Shown piece by piece: positions 33,286 to 41,790 of a stretch of DNA of 64,000 nucleotides. Numbering within the stretch: the first letter of the stretch is position 1; every line of letters starts with the position of its first letter. The DNA comes from Pseudomonas azerbaijanoccidentalis. Its GTDB lineage: Bacteria > Pseudomonadota > Gammaproteobacteria > Pseudomonadales > Pseudomonadaceae. The position numbers were made by a program, and so were the translations under genes. The stretch is from assembly GCF_019145495.1 (NCBI RefSeq), contig NZ_JAHSTU010000001.1:1423457-1487456 (forward strand), written 5' to 3'. Below the pieces are notes generated by a model, which was given only the letters and a program-made list of their open reading frames with translations, was not told the origin of the DNA and ran no database searches.

Positions 33286-33621
33286 TCAGACACATGAAAA
33301 CTGAATGTACCAGTAGTTTGATTGCATCCAGAAACTGCTGGGGCCTGAATGTATGACTGACCCTCCCTCCGCGTTTGCACCCTCAGCATCTATTTTGTAT
33401 TGGCCGTTGCAAGCGTCATGCATCTTCTTATAGGCATCCTCGCGGCGCTGCTTGCGAACATACTCCGCTCCGTCGTTCAAGTACTTCACAATCCCTGATC
33501 TCGAGCTTTCGTTTACAGGGGCGTAGGCAGACCCAGAGTTTGGAGAAGAAACCATATCAGCAGTGCAGCTCGACAGGCTTGCAACGCTAATGACGACAAA
33601 AAAATATTTGACGTACTTCAT
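33286..33621 (-). CDS. small lipoprotein cargo, function unknown
   Basis: 111 residues from the ATG at 33621. The N-terminus is a lipoprotein signal (MKYVKYFFVVISVASLSSC) with the Cys near residue 19, so it is probably membrane-anchored. The rest has a basic helical middle (YVRKQRREDAYKKMHDACNG) and an aromatic C-terminus. It converges on the secreted cargo gene across a 229-nt gap in which I see no gene. Superinfection exclusion is one possible role, untested. Confidence 0.55.
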   Translation of the reverse strand: MKYVKYFFVVISVASLSSCTADMVSSPNSGSAYAPVNESSRSGIVKYLNDGAEYVRKQRREDAYKKMHDACNGQYKIDAEGANAEGGSVIHSGPSSFWMQSNYWYIQFSCV

Positions 33622-33715
33622 GTCGCGATTTTCTCCATGAACAAATGAACAATCCCAAGTAGCTACAGAGTTCCATCGAATTAGACACTTTGCAGCTGAA
33701 TCTGCAGGATAGTTG

Positions 33716-34231
33716 TCATTTTGTGATAGCTCCATATGCCGCTTCGCAGGTTAATCCCCGGGCTCGGGCTTGGTCAGCGCCTTCAGCCAGGTCGCCCGCT
33801 CGCTGGTCAGCGCGCTTGAGCACGTCGGCAAGCACCATTGCGGCGCGGGTAGCTGCCGCGCTTGTGGCGGCAGTACAGGAATGGCCGCTGGCTTGACTGG
33901 CTGCGAGTCGAGCGGCAAGGGCGTCGGCTGCCCCGCGCAGGCTGTCAGCAGAAGCGCGAGCAGCTGCAGCATCAGCAGTGAGTTGATCGATCGTGCGTTG
34001 ACCATCTTGGATCGCCTTGTTGATGGAGAGTTGGCGGGCTTGCTCTTTGGCGCGCTCAGCGGCTTCGTTATCTGTCCGGGCCTGTGCGTCTCTGGCGTCT
34101 CTGGCATTCCACTCTGCCTGCCAGCGACTTTCAGTGACCGACACACCGTGGTGATAGGCGCCGAACAGCGCAGCGCCCATCAGAGCAAGCGCAGTTATAT
34201 AAGGGAGGATCCTGAGCAGGATGGTGTTCAT
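33716..34231 (-). CDS. i-spanin-like lysis protein (Rz-type, DUF2514-like)
   Basis: 171 residues from the ATG at 34231, overlapping the lysozyme stop by 4 nt. One N-terminal membrane segment (about 5-25) is followed by a long Ala/Arg/Glu-rich coiled coil (about 35-130), the layout of an inner-membrane spanin. It would span the periplasm and join the outer-membrane spanin encoded inside it in another frame, to disrupt the outer membrane at lysis. The position directly after lysozyme fits. Confidence 0.8.
   Translation of the reverse strand: MNTILLRILPYITALALMGAALFGAYHHGVSVTESRWQAEWNARDARDAQARTDNEAAERAKEQARQLSINKAIQDGQRTIDQLTADAAAARASADSLRGAADALAARLAASQASGHSCTAATSAAATRAAMVLADVLKRADQRAGDLAEGADQARARGLTCEAAYGAITK
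33751..34005 (-). CDS. o-spanin lipoprotein (Rz1-type), nested in the Rz-like gene
   Basis: 84 residues in a different frame inside the Rz-like gene. It starts MVNARSINSLLMLQLLALL and has a lipobox LLLTAC (Cys 23), then a Pro-rich segment (GQPTPLPLDSQPVKPAAIP), both hallmarks of Rz1. AAGG precedes the ATG at 34005. It ends 35 nt before the Rz-like stop, so it is fully embedded. It should be an outer-membrane lipoprotein binding the i-spanin. Confidence 0.78.
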   Translation of the reverse strand: MVNARSINSLLMLQLLALLLTACAGQPTPLPLDSQPVKPAAIPVLPPQARQLPAPQWCLPTCSSALTSERATWLKALTKPEPGD

Positions 34232-34707
34232 GCTGCAGCCACTCCAATGGCAATGGCCTGGGTGGCAGTCTTGCCAGCAAACAACGCAGCTTCGGCCGCG
34301 CGCCGGCGTGTCAGGCCACGCATCGGTTTTCCGTTCGCACGGTTCCAACGCGGGAATTGCTCGATGGCTTCATCCATGTCGCCAGCATTCACCAGCCTCA
34401 GCAGCGTCGATCCTTCGAAATTGCCATGCCCTAGGTTGTAGACGAACGCCACCAGCGCATCGAACTGGCCCTGATTGATACTGGAGATGACCGCACACGA
34501 TACGGACATCTCCCGCTCAGCCAGATCGGCCAGCAGCTGGGCATCGGCCTTGGCCTGGGTCCAGACGAGTCCACGCACCACTTCCGGCCCGGTATGCCCC
34601 CAGCCTATTGTCCAAGGCGCACCGCCGGTGGCTGGATCTGGATAGGCACTGAGCGAGCATGACTCGAAATACTTCAACACGGCGATGCCGTTTTGTGATG
34701 TGCGCAT
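34228..34707 (-). CDS. phage endolysin, GH24 lysozyme
   Basis: 159 residues of the T4/P21-type lysozyme family that cleaves peptidoglycan between N-acetylmuramic acid and N-acetylglucosamine. The catalytic Glu15 (LKYFESCSL), Asp24 (AYPDP) and Thr33 (PWTIGWGHT) are in place. There is no N-terminal signal or SAR segment, so it needs a holin for export. Its ribosome site lies inside the small upstream frame at 34711-34791. Confidence 0.9.
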   Translation of the reverse strand: MRTSQNGIAVLKYFESCSLSAYPDPATGGAPWTIGWGHTGPEVVRGLVWTQAKADAQLLADLAEREMSVSCAVISSINQGQFDALVAFVYNLGHGNFEGSTLLRLVNAGDMDEAIEQFPRWNRANGKPMRGLTRRRAAEAALFAGKTATQAIAIGVAAA

Positions 34708-34710
34708 TTC

Positions 34711-34791
34711 TCAAACTCCAGAGACAAAACCGCCGGCTTGTTTGCCGGCGTTCGGGAGAATCTTCAGCAGTTGCTGCGCGGTGATTGGCAT
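34711..34791 (-). pseudogene. 26-codon N-terminal remnant, probably of a GH19 endolysin
   Basis: An ATG with GGGAGAG upstream opens a 26-residue frame starting MPITAQQLLKILPNAG that ends 3 nt before the lysozyme ATG. This stretch looks like the N-terminus of the GH19 chitinase-like endolysins of Pseudomonas phages, here without the catalytic domain. The likely history is replacement of a GH19 enzyme by the GH24 lysozyme, leaving the old translation start. It may also act as a coupling leader. Confidence 0.5.
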
Positions 34792-34806
34792 AACTCTCCC
34801 TCGGCG

Positions 34807-35193
34807 TCACACAGGACGAACCGGACGGTGTGAAAGAGCAGGGAAGAAGTCTGCGCCATCTTTCCAGTTACTCACTTGGCCTCGGTACTTCAGCCATTGC
34901 TTTTTGGTGCCTGGCAGAAGGTCCGGCGGCGACTCATCTGCCTCACCTTCTTCAATTGCCTCCAGTTGACGGGAAATCACAACCAACTCGGTTGCGCGCC
35001 AGAGGTTTTCTGTTTCGGCGTCTTTAGCCAACTGCATTGCCGCCAGCTCTGCTTCTGAAAATTGTGGCTCTGGGGTGTTCCCCAGTTCCAACCAGGCACA
35101 ATATTCCTGATATTCAATATTCCCGTCATCGAATGGGATGCACGCCCCATCAATCAGCCTGATAACGGAGTCTGACCCTGAAAGCTTGTACAT
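34807..35193 (-). CDS. tail fibre assembly-like protein
   Basis: 128 residues from the ATG at 35193 (AGGAG, 7 nt). The middle and C-terminus (RATELVVISRQLEAIEEGE, LLPGTKKQWLKYRGQVSNW) resemble small tail-fibre assembly or tail accessory proteins of phages. It follows the tail fibre gene by 10 nt, the standard location for a fibre chaperone. Confidence 0.7.
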   Translation of the reverse strand: MYKLSGSDSVIRLIDGACIPFDDGNIEYQEYCAWLELGNTPEPQFSEAELAAMQLAKDAETENLWRATELVVISRQLEAIEEGEADESPPDLLPGTKKQWLKYRGQVSNWKDGADFFPALSHRPVRPV

Positions 35194-35203
35194 GAGCAAA
35201 CTC

Positions 35204-36394
35204 CTAAATGTCTGCTGAAATTAGAACTGAGCCACCGTAGGTAATCAGCGGGAAGCTTGCAGTTGGGAATGCTCCACCAGCAATCACCGGCTGAAACTTT
35301 ATTGCAGAATCGACACTGTTATTGGCGGTTACTCCGGTGATCGTGCGGCCGCCGTTAGTACCATCGAAGATGGTAATCGGCGAAATAATCGTAATGGTTG
35401 GTGTCGCCCGCATAGGCGGTTCCAGGCTCAGGGTAATATCTTGAGCACCAAAACCTGATTGCACATAACCAAAAGCATTGAGCTGATGTTGTCTTGCGTA
35501 TCTTCGGCAGAGAAACAGTTCATTTGCGTAGATACGCTTTTCGATAGGAGTGGCGATTAAGCCAAGCTCAAACTGGACTGCCGTGAATGTGCCGCCTGTG
35601 AATCTGATAGTCACATTTGAGCCGGCAGTTAAAGAGGCGGTTTGGCCTCGATTTGTGACTGCAGCACCATTTACTGCGGCCGTTGCAGTGCCAGTCCATG
35701 ACAGCGTGTAAACCCCGCCCTCGATCGTGCTCCCCTCAAGAACCTGTTCAACGCCACCAGCGGGCGCAGTCATGATGAATCCAATCCCACTCGCCGTAAA
35801 AGTCAGGTTCTGCCCAGAAACAACGACCTTCATTCTATCAATGGTGAACTGATTGGCCGCAATCGTCGCGGTGCCAGATACGTATCCTCGCTGGTTGACG
35901 GCGCCAACCGGGTTCAAGAAAAGATTTTTGGAGGTAGTCTGTTGTTGCTGGACGGCAAGCGCGCCGCCGCTGCTATAAACCAGGATCCAGGAACCGCCGC
36001 CAACACTTGAGTTGTACTGCAGGCAGATCTCGCCATTTGCAACGATCTCACCGCCAAGCAGCGCAGTATGTGCGAGACTTACCACTGGTTTTGCAGTCAG
36101 GCCGTTCGGGCTGAAGGTCGTAGCGCCAGTGTTCGGCGCAGCAGCCTTAACCAGAAGCACAGTGCTGTCGCTGAGCACGGTGATCGCTGGCGAGTAAGTA
36201 GCCGTTATCGCGTTGGCCGAACCTCCGCCCGCAGCAAAATTGAATGAATTGCTTTGCGCCCCATCGCGCAACAAGGCGATGTAAGATGCATAGGTGCGCA
36301 GGTAGTCGTCGATCAATGATGGAGATTCGGAGCCAGCCGGGCTGTTACTGCCAGCAGTGGTCGAAAGGTCATTGATTGAAGAAGGGATAGGCAT
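35204..36394 (-). CDS. tail fibre or receptor-binding protein
   Basis: 396 residues. The N-terminus (SLIDDYLRTYASYIALLRDG) is the type that attaches fibres to the phage tail. The middle and C-terminus are rich in Gly, Thr, Ser and Asn with beta-strand character, and no enzymatic spike motif is visible. It lies between ejection proteins and a fibre-assembly gene. It probably binds the host surface. Confidence 0.75.
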   Translation of the reverse strand: MPIPSSINDLSTTAGSNSPAGSESPSLIDDYLRTYASYIALLRDGAQSNSFNFAAGGGSANAITATYSPAITVLSDSTVLLVKAAAPNTGATTFSPNGLTAKPVVSLAHTALLGGEIVANGEICLQYNSSVGGGSWILVYSSGGALAVQQQQTTSKNLFLNPVGAVNQRGYVSGTATIAANQFTIDRMKVVVSGQNLTFTASGIGFIMTAPAGGVEQVLEGSTIEGGVYTLSWTGTATAAVNGAAVTNRGQTASLTAGSNVTIRFTGGTFTAVQFELGLIATPIEKRIYANELFLCRRYARQHQLNAFGYVQSGFGAQDITLSLEPPMRATPTITIISPITIFDGTNGGRTITGVTANNSVDSAIKFQPVIAGGAFPTASFPLITYGGSVLISADI

Positions 36395-36410
36395 GTTTTT
36401 TCATCCCAAT

Positions 36411-36434
36411 AAAAAAGCCCGCTCAAGGCGGGCT
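36411..36434 (-). terminator. intrinsic terminator after the largest ejection-protein gene
   Basis: AGCCCGC-TCAAG-GCGGGCT with six A residues on the plus side, which form the minus-strand T-run. The same 24-nt sequence recurs exactly at 46731-46754. Confidence 0.75.
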
Positions 36435-36470
36435 CTTGTTGAGTGAGGGCGTTACACCCTGGAGGTTTTG

Positions 36471-36635
36471 GTGGTGGACGAGCACTTATTGAAAATACTT
36501 CAGCTTTCCGCCGTTTTCATCGGCGTGCAACTGTTGGTCAGACTTGAAGACTGGTTGACGTTCCTGGCAAAAAAACACCTACCTAAGGGCAGCAGGATCA
36601 GGAAGTTCGTTCTGATCAATCCCGACGAGGACTAA
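36471..36635 (+). CDS. small plus-strand protein opposing the late genes
   Basis: 54 residues starting at GTG 36471 (or GTG 36474), with a strong GGAGG upstream, ending at TAA just before the converging 36640 stop. The N-terminal third is hydrophobic (LLKILQLSAVFIGVQLLV), possibly a membrane or amphipathic helix; the rest is basic. It is one of the few plus-strand frames in the late region and exactly fills the gap between two late genes. Function unknown; lysogenic expression is possible. Confidence 0.5.
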   Translation: MVDEHLLKILQLSAVFIGVQLLVRLEDWLTFLAKKHLPKGSRIRKFVLINPDED

Positions 36636-36639
36636 GTCG

Positions 36640-38838
36640 TTACTGCTCCGTGATTCCAAGCAGGCCTGGTGCCGTGATCAGCGGTAACAGGCTTGGTTGT
36701 GGAGTTCGCGGAACAACGATATTCAGCGGAGGGTTCAGCGCTGAGCCCACATCGGACATCTGCTTGGCCTTGCCGGCAGCAGTGACTGTCATGTTGAGTA
36801 ATCCATTCAGGCCTGGAATATTTGGCATCGCCTGGATGAACCGCAGCGCATTCGATGCGGTGGTAGAGCCAGCAGGCTTCATTGGCGGATTCATAATGCT
36901 GCCGCCGGTTCGGAGGATGCGCTGATAGTCAGCCCAGCCTGCCTTCCCGAACAGCTCCCTACCCTTTTCCGGTCCGATTTTGTCGAGCGCCTTGCGCATG
37001 CCATTAATGGTGAAGGAGCCTCCAGTCTCCCCTTGCGTCGTAGCAGAATCACGGATGTAGGTTTGGGCAGCATCACGCAGGGAACTCATGATGGGTACGC
37101 CGCGGTCCCGCTCAAGTTGTGAAAGACCCTTGAGCTGATCGACCTTCATTTTCCCGACGATATCCGGCAGATCCTCCGGCGCGTAGTAGCCCTTCAGGAT
37201 CTTCTCGATAAGAGGGCTGGCTTCCTGGAACCTAAATCTGTCAGCAGCGGCGGAACGTGCGGCGCGGAATGCCTCCGCGATACCCGGCGCTGTTTGCTCG
37301 CCTGCCTGCTCTGCGACTCCAGTTGCAGGGCCAACGCCACCTTGGAAAGGCACCATTGCGCCTTCACTGGCGGCCCGCGTAGCACCGGGAGGTCTTGGGT
37401 GGCCGCCGATTTGCGCCGCGGTGAACGGCTGGCTGGAGGCCCCAGAAGTAGATGCCGGGCTGCGCATGCCGGGGGCTGTGTTGAAAGGCGCTGACTCGCC
37501 GGCATCGATCGCGTTAATCAAGTGTTTCTTTACGATCCCAAGCGCTACGGCTTCTGCCCTGTCATTCGTACTGTAAATTCGACCATTCAGCGCTTGCAGG
37601 CGCTGCATAGCCGTACCCATGTCGAACGGTTCCTTGCCGCCAGTAGCCTTCTGGAACCAGGACAGGGTGTCGGCTGGTAGTTTCGAGCCAAGCATCTGCT
37701 GATCAAGCTCTACGGATGCGTCATTGACGAACTTGTGCGGGTCGAGCGGGATGTCGCGGCCGGCAGTATTGCGTGCAGCTTGGTACAGGCTGTCTGCCTT
37801 GGATTTTAGCCCTGCGTCATAGTCACTAACGGATTTTTGCAGGACCTGCCCGCGCTGATAATCCGTTGCATCACCGGTGCCTTTGCGCACCCCGTACAGA
37901 AGCGACCGGTTTGCATCCACGAAGCGTTTTTGCATCTGATCGTCAACGGTGTTCAGCGTGTTCTCTTGCCACCATTGTTTAGGATCACGATTCAGCCAGC
38001 CTTTCGTAGGCTTAATCCCTAGCGCATTGAAGTCTGCCATGCGCCCAAGCTGGGTAGCGTCAAGGTTTTCCACGTCTTCCATGGACTTCTTGCCGATATT
38101 GATGACCTGATCCTTCACAGCCTGCGGCAAAGAACTAAAGTCGATACCTTTCTGGGAAAGCTTGGCCGAAACTTCCATCTCGATGGGTGCATCTGGTGTT
38201 ATTAGGGCTTTGACACCGCCCGCCACTTTACCTACGCCACGACCAACAGCAAGCCCGGCGCTACCACCAACTGCGCCAGTCAGCGAATTAGCGCTACGGT
38301 CAAGAATGTCACCTGGCTGGGATAGCGCGCCAAATGCCGCACCTGCTCCGGCAGCCTGTTTGTAGTTCGCAGGATTAATGACGGCATTGCCGGCGGTCTC
38401 CAGCAACCCGCCCACCGTTTTAAGCGCAGGGATCGTGCGAGCAGTACTCGCTGCCTGGATAGCTTTACCGCCAGCCTGCAAGCCGCGGCCGCCAAGATAG
38501 GCCAGCCCAATTTGCCCACCGATGTTTCCGCCGATCCCGGCCGGGTCAGACATCAAATCATCGTCTGCGCCAGGGGCGCGCTGCCACCCGCGAGGCCAAA
38601 GAACACCGCCAAGGCCGATACCTTCCATCAAATCAGCAACAGCCTTGCCAGCCCCCAGCGTTCCGCGCTCCAGCCAATTACGCTCTTTTAGGCGGTCAGG
38701 TGGCGCGAGCGCGGCCTGAGGATGTTCTGCAATCTGCGGTTGAAATTGAGCCGTTTGGGCCGGAGGCTCTCCAGAGGACTGCACAGCTTGTTCCTGCTCC
38801 AGGCGCATACGGAATTCGAATTCTTCCTGTTCGGTCAT
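36640..38838 (-). CDS. large DNA-ejection/internal virion protein
   Basis: 732 residues. It begins with an acidic/Gln-rich region, then Gly/Ala-rich hydrophobic stretches (about 100-230, GGNIGGQIGLAYLGGRG and AAGAGAAFGAL) and a long helical remainder. This size and composition, next to two further Gly/Ala-rich genes, fits the internal head proteins that podoviruses of the P22 type eject with their DNA. No peptidoglycan hydrolase motif is visible. The role rests on position and composition. Confidence 0.7.
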   Translation of the reverse strand: MTEQEEFEFRMRLEQEQAVQSSGEPPAQTAQFQPQIAEHPQAALAPPDRLKERNWLERGTLGAGKAVADLMEGIGLGGVLWPRGWQRAPGADDDLMSDPAGIGGNIGGQIGLAYLGGRGLQAGGKAIQAASTARTIPALKTVGGLLETAGNAVINPANYKQAAGAGAAFGALSQPGDILDRSANSLTGAVGGSAGLAVGRGVGKVAGGVKALITPDAPIEMEVSAKLSQKGIDFSSLPQAVKDQVINIGKKSMEDVENLDATQLGRMADFNALGIKPTKGWLNRDPKQWWQENTLNTVDDQMQKRFVDANRSLLYGVRKGTGDATDYQRGQVLQKSVSDYDAGLKSKADSLYQAARNTAGRDIPLDPHKFVNDASVELDQQMLGSKLPADTLSWFQKATGGKEPFDMGTAMQRLQALNGRIYSTNDRAEAVALGIVKKHLINAIDAGESAPFNTAPGMRSPASTSGASSQPFTAAQIGGHPRPPGATRAASEGAMVPFQGGVGPATGVAEQAGEQTAPGIAEAFRAARSAAADRFRFQEASPLIEKILKGYYAPEDLPDIVGKMKVDQLKGLSQLERDRGVPIMSSLRDAAQTYIRDSATTQGETGGSFTINGMRKALDKIGPEKGRELFGKAGWADYQRILRTGGSIMNPPMKPAGSTTASNALRFIQAMPNIPGLNGLLNMTVTAAGKAKQMSDVGSALNPPLNIVVPRTPQPSLLPLITAPGLLGITEQ

Positions 38839-38841
38839 GTT

Positions 38842-40071
38842 TTATTGCCCCTGACGCCGTTTGAACTCTTGGTAACGGGCTTCTTTGTCTGGGTCAGCGA
38901 ATGCGCCCGCTTGTGGCGCAGCCATAGGCGCCTGAGGTTGCGCGGTCCGCTGCGCGGCTTGCTCTGCACCACGACCTGCAGGAATTCGCATGTCTATGAC
39001 CGCTTGCTCGCGAGCGCGCTTCTTTTGCGCGATCACCGCATCGCTGTCGCCTACCACTGGAAAAAAGGTTCGGAGGTTTTCAGCTTTTTCAGAAGGCGTT
39101 GAAGCCGCGCCCGTCTTGGCGCGTAAAAAACCCTCGGCCCATTGCTCTTGTGCCTGGGCGATTTGCTGGGCTTCCCCACTAGCAAGTGCATTGGTGTAAG
39201 GACTACGAGCGAGTGCTACGCGCGCAGGGGTAGCCGCCCTGGCGAGTTTATCAAGAACGTTTTCTGCCCCGGTCATTTGACTCAGATACAGCGTACTCTT
39301 GCCTTCAAACTCCGTGAGCCTGGAGGACGCGCCGTCCTGAAACGGCGTACCGGTTTGCGTAACTATGGGCGAGACTTGGCCTGTGCCTTTGTCGACTCGG
39401 TAGCTGTTTCCGTCAGGGCCGGTAATAATTTGAATGCGACCAGCCTCCCGCTGGACATTGTTGGCATCCTGCATCGTGGCATTCTGCTGATGCTGGTTCA
39501 CAATGCCGGCCCATCCACGGGCATTGGCCGCGCTCTCGCCCGGCGACATACCCATGGCAAAGCTCTGCCCGGCCTTCGGAATGGCGAACTGCTTGGCTGC
39601 ACCCGTGTCGACCAGCTGCGGCGCGACGTATGAGTCGATGGCCTGGCCCACTGGTTGGCCGTATTCATCGTACTGCATGGTCTGCTTGCCGCCGTCAGCG
39701 CTCGGGATGTCTACGGTGCGCGCCACCTTGCTCATCCCGGCCCGGGGCAACTGGGCAAACTTTGCGATTTCATCGGGGGCAAGACCAAGCGCCGCCGCCG
39801 ACTTCCAGTCGAAGGTGTCTCCACCATCGGCGCCCTTCCCATACAGGGTCGGGATTGCTTGTCGCTGCTGCTGGAGCATCTGAGCCTTCTGCTGTTTCAG
39901 CGCGTTGGCACTGGCCGCAGAATACCCGGCGATACCTGACAGGCCGGCCGCGCCCAAGGTATTGACCGGGCCGCCACGTCCAGCAGTTGCCGCCGCACCA
40001 AACGCAGCCGCGAGCAGCCCCTGGCCAGCCGGTGTTTGTACAAAGTCAAGAAGTCCATTCATGTCAGGCAT
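38842..40071 (-). CDS. DNA-ejection/internal virion protein, second
   Basis: 409 residues. The N-terminal 60 residues are Gly/Ala-rich and hydrophobic (GLLAAAFGAAATAGRGG), followed by a polar, Gln-rich body and a helical C-terminus. It is placed like P22 gp20 between smaller and larger ejection-type genes, with 1-3 nt spacing on either side. Function inferred from order only. Confidence 0.65.
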   Translation of the reverse strand: MPDMNGLLDFVQTPAGQGLLAAAFGAAATAGRGGPVNTLGAAGLSGIAGYSAASANALKQQKAQMLQQQRQAIPTLYGKGADGGDTFDWKSAAALGLAPDEIAKFAQLPRAGMSKVARTVDIPSADGGKQTMQYDEYGQPVGQAIDSYVAPQLVDTGAAKQFAIPKAGQSFAMGMSPGESAANARGWAGIVNQHQQNATMQDANNVQREAGRIQIITGPDGNSYRVDKGTGQVSPIVTQTGTPFQDGASSRLTEFEGKSTLYLSQMTGAENVLDKLARAATPARVALARSPYTNALASGEAQQIAQAQEQWAEGFLRAKTGAASTPSEKAENLRTFFPVVGDSDAVIAQKKRAREQAVIDMRIPAGRGAEQAAQRTAQPQAPMAAPQAGAFADPDKEARYQEFKRRQGQ

Positions 40072-40072
40072 T

Positions 40073-40828
40073 TCAATACCCTCTCTGCGCGCGGCGTTGC
40101 TGCGCGTACTGCTGACGCTGGGCGATCAATGGGTTGGGCTGGCCTTGCGCAAGCTGGGTGAGCGTTTGCATCCCGCCGTCTGGCTGTCGTGGTGCTGGCC
40201 CTGATGCCTGTTGTTGGCCCTGCCCCTGATTCAGCAGACCGTAAACCTTTTGCCCGGTGCTTGCGGCGTCCATGTAGGGTTTGGCAGCCGTGCTGAAGTT
40301 TGACAGGCTGGTCCCCATGGAGCTCAGCAGGCCAGGGGATTGGACGCCGCCTGCATAGGCTGCATTGCCCATACCGCCAGTGACTAAAGGCTGACCGATG
40401 CCGTAACCAGCCGCAGATGCACCAGCACCCGCCCCGGCTCCAGCGCCGGCACCTGCCGCCCCAGCTGTCCCGGCTGTACTCGCAGCACCTCCCGCGGCAC
40501 CGGCCGACCCACCAAGCAGGCCACCCATAGCACCAGCACCCGCACCACCTGCAAACATCGAAGCAATGGCCTTGGCCACCGTGTGCATGGACTTGCCAGG
40601 ACCGGTATTAATGCCGGCCTCCTGGGCTTCTTCATAACGTTGCGGCGCGGCACCGCCCCACTGGTCAACCAGCGGTTTGTCATTGGTGCCAAGCACCTTG
40701 TTCCACATGCTGGTGGAAAATGGGTCAGCAGATCCATAGAACAGGCGAGCCGGGTTGTCCTTTACTTGGTTGCCCATGGCGCCAAGGTTGAACATTTCAA
40801 AGCTGCCAACATCTCCCAGGAAGCTCAT
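40073..40828 (-). CDS. Gly/Ala-rich internal virion protein
   Basis: 251 residues with a central stretch (about 92-155) made almost entirely of Gly and Ala, and a Gln-rich C-terminus ending YAQQRRAQRGY. The composition suits a membrane-interacting ejection protein like P22 gp7. It overlaps the upstream gene by 4 nt. No conserved enzymatic motif seen. Confidence 0.62.
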   Translation of the reverse strand: MSFLGDVGSFEMFNLGAMGNQVKDNPARLFYGSADPFSTSMWNKVLGTNDKPLVDQWGGAAPQRYEEAQEAGINTGPGKSMHTVAKAIASMFAGGAGAGAMGGLLGGSAGAAGGAASTAGTAGAAGAGAGAGAGAGASAAGYGIGQPLVTGGMGNAAYAGGVQSPGLLSSMGTSLSNFSTAAKPYMDAASTGQKVYGLLNQGQGQQQASGPAPRQPDGGMQTLTQLAQGQPNPLIAQRQQYAQQRRAQRGY

Positions 40829-41790
40829 TTGCCACCCCCGGACTGTTTGGTGGTTGCGGTATTACCCAGCCCTGAGCCGAACACTCCCGACATCGCGGCG
40901 AGTTTCTTGTATGGGTCGTTTTGCTGGTCGGTCCAGTTCTGATACAGAGCATCAAGCTGTTGCTGCTGGTTGTCTTGGTATGCGTTGCCGGCGTTCGTCA
41001 GTTGGGCTGCATTCGTGAACGCCTGGTTGCCATAGGTCGGTGCCAGATTAAGCATCTGCCCTTTCATCTGATCGTTACGCGATGCGTAGTCATTGCCCAT
41101 GCTCGAATTGAACTGGCTGGTCTGCATGTTTCTGTTGATCTGGCTTTCAGCCAAACCTTGCTGCGTGGTGTAGTCCTGCATGCGCATGCCAGAAGCGGTG
41201 TTGCCAAGATTCTTGGTCAGGTCATTGAGTGCGTTTTGCGTGCTGGCCTGGGCTCCGGTATTGCCAAACGAGCCAGAGCTAACCATTTGCGTAGTCAGTC
41301 CTGGCGCTACCGCATCGTTGTAGTTGCGGGTGATGTCGCCCATGGCCGCATCGATATTTTGTTGCAGATACGGGTTGGAGCCGGCGTATTGGTTGGCTCC
41401 ACCGTTGCTGGCATAACCAGCTGGATTGGCTGTCGCCGCGTTGCCTGAGGCCAGCGCGTTTTGCATCGTGCTGTTGGCTTGATCCATCAGCGGATCGCCA
41501 TACATCACGCGATTTTTGATGATGTCGGTGGCTGCGTTTTGATACCAGTTCGGAGAGGCAACCTGCTGGCCGCCATAGCCCTGATAGCCTTGGTTTGCCA
41601 AATCCATAGCTTTGTTGCTGTATGCCGTGGCGAGCGGCTTCAATTCTTCCGGGATGGATTGAGTTGTAGAGCTACTCGACCCACCGCCCTTATGCGGGCG
41701 AATCACGTCGCCGACGAAGGCCGGCAGAGCCCCCATGGCCGGGCCGCCGAACTCTGCGTTGATCTGTTCGTGCAAGTCATCAATATTCAC
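40825..41790 (-). CDS. structural/internal virion protein
   Basis: 321 residues from a GTG at 41790, chosen because GGAGGT lies 6 nt upstream and the GTGA overlaps the previous stop. The sequence is rich in Gln, Asn, Ala and Gly (SNGGANQYAGSNPYLQQN). It lies at the head of the ejection-protein cluster. An extension to 41874 would overlap the acetyltransferase gene and lacks a ribosome site. Exact role unknown. Confidence 0.6.
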   Translation of the reverse strand: MNIDDLHEQINAEFGGPAMGALPAFVGDVIRPHKGGGSSSSTTQSIPEELKPLATAYSNKAMDLANQGYQGYGGQQVASPNWYQNAATDIIKNRVMYGDPLMDQANSTMQNALASGNAATANPAGYASNGGANQYAGSNPYLQQNIDAAMGDITRNYNDAVAPGLTTQMVSSGSFGNTGAQASTQNALNDLTKNLGNTASGMRMQDYTTQQGLAESQINRNMQTSQFNSSMGNDYASRNDQMKGQMLNLAPTYGNQAFTNAAQLTNAGNAYQDNQQQQLDALYQNWTDQQNDPYKKLAAMSGVFGSGLGNTATTKQSGGGK

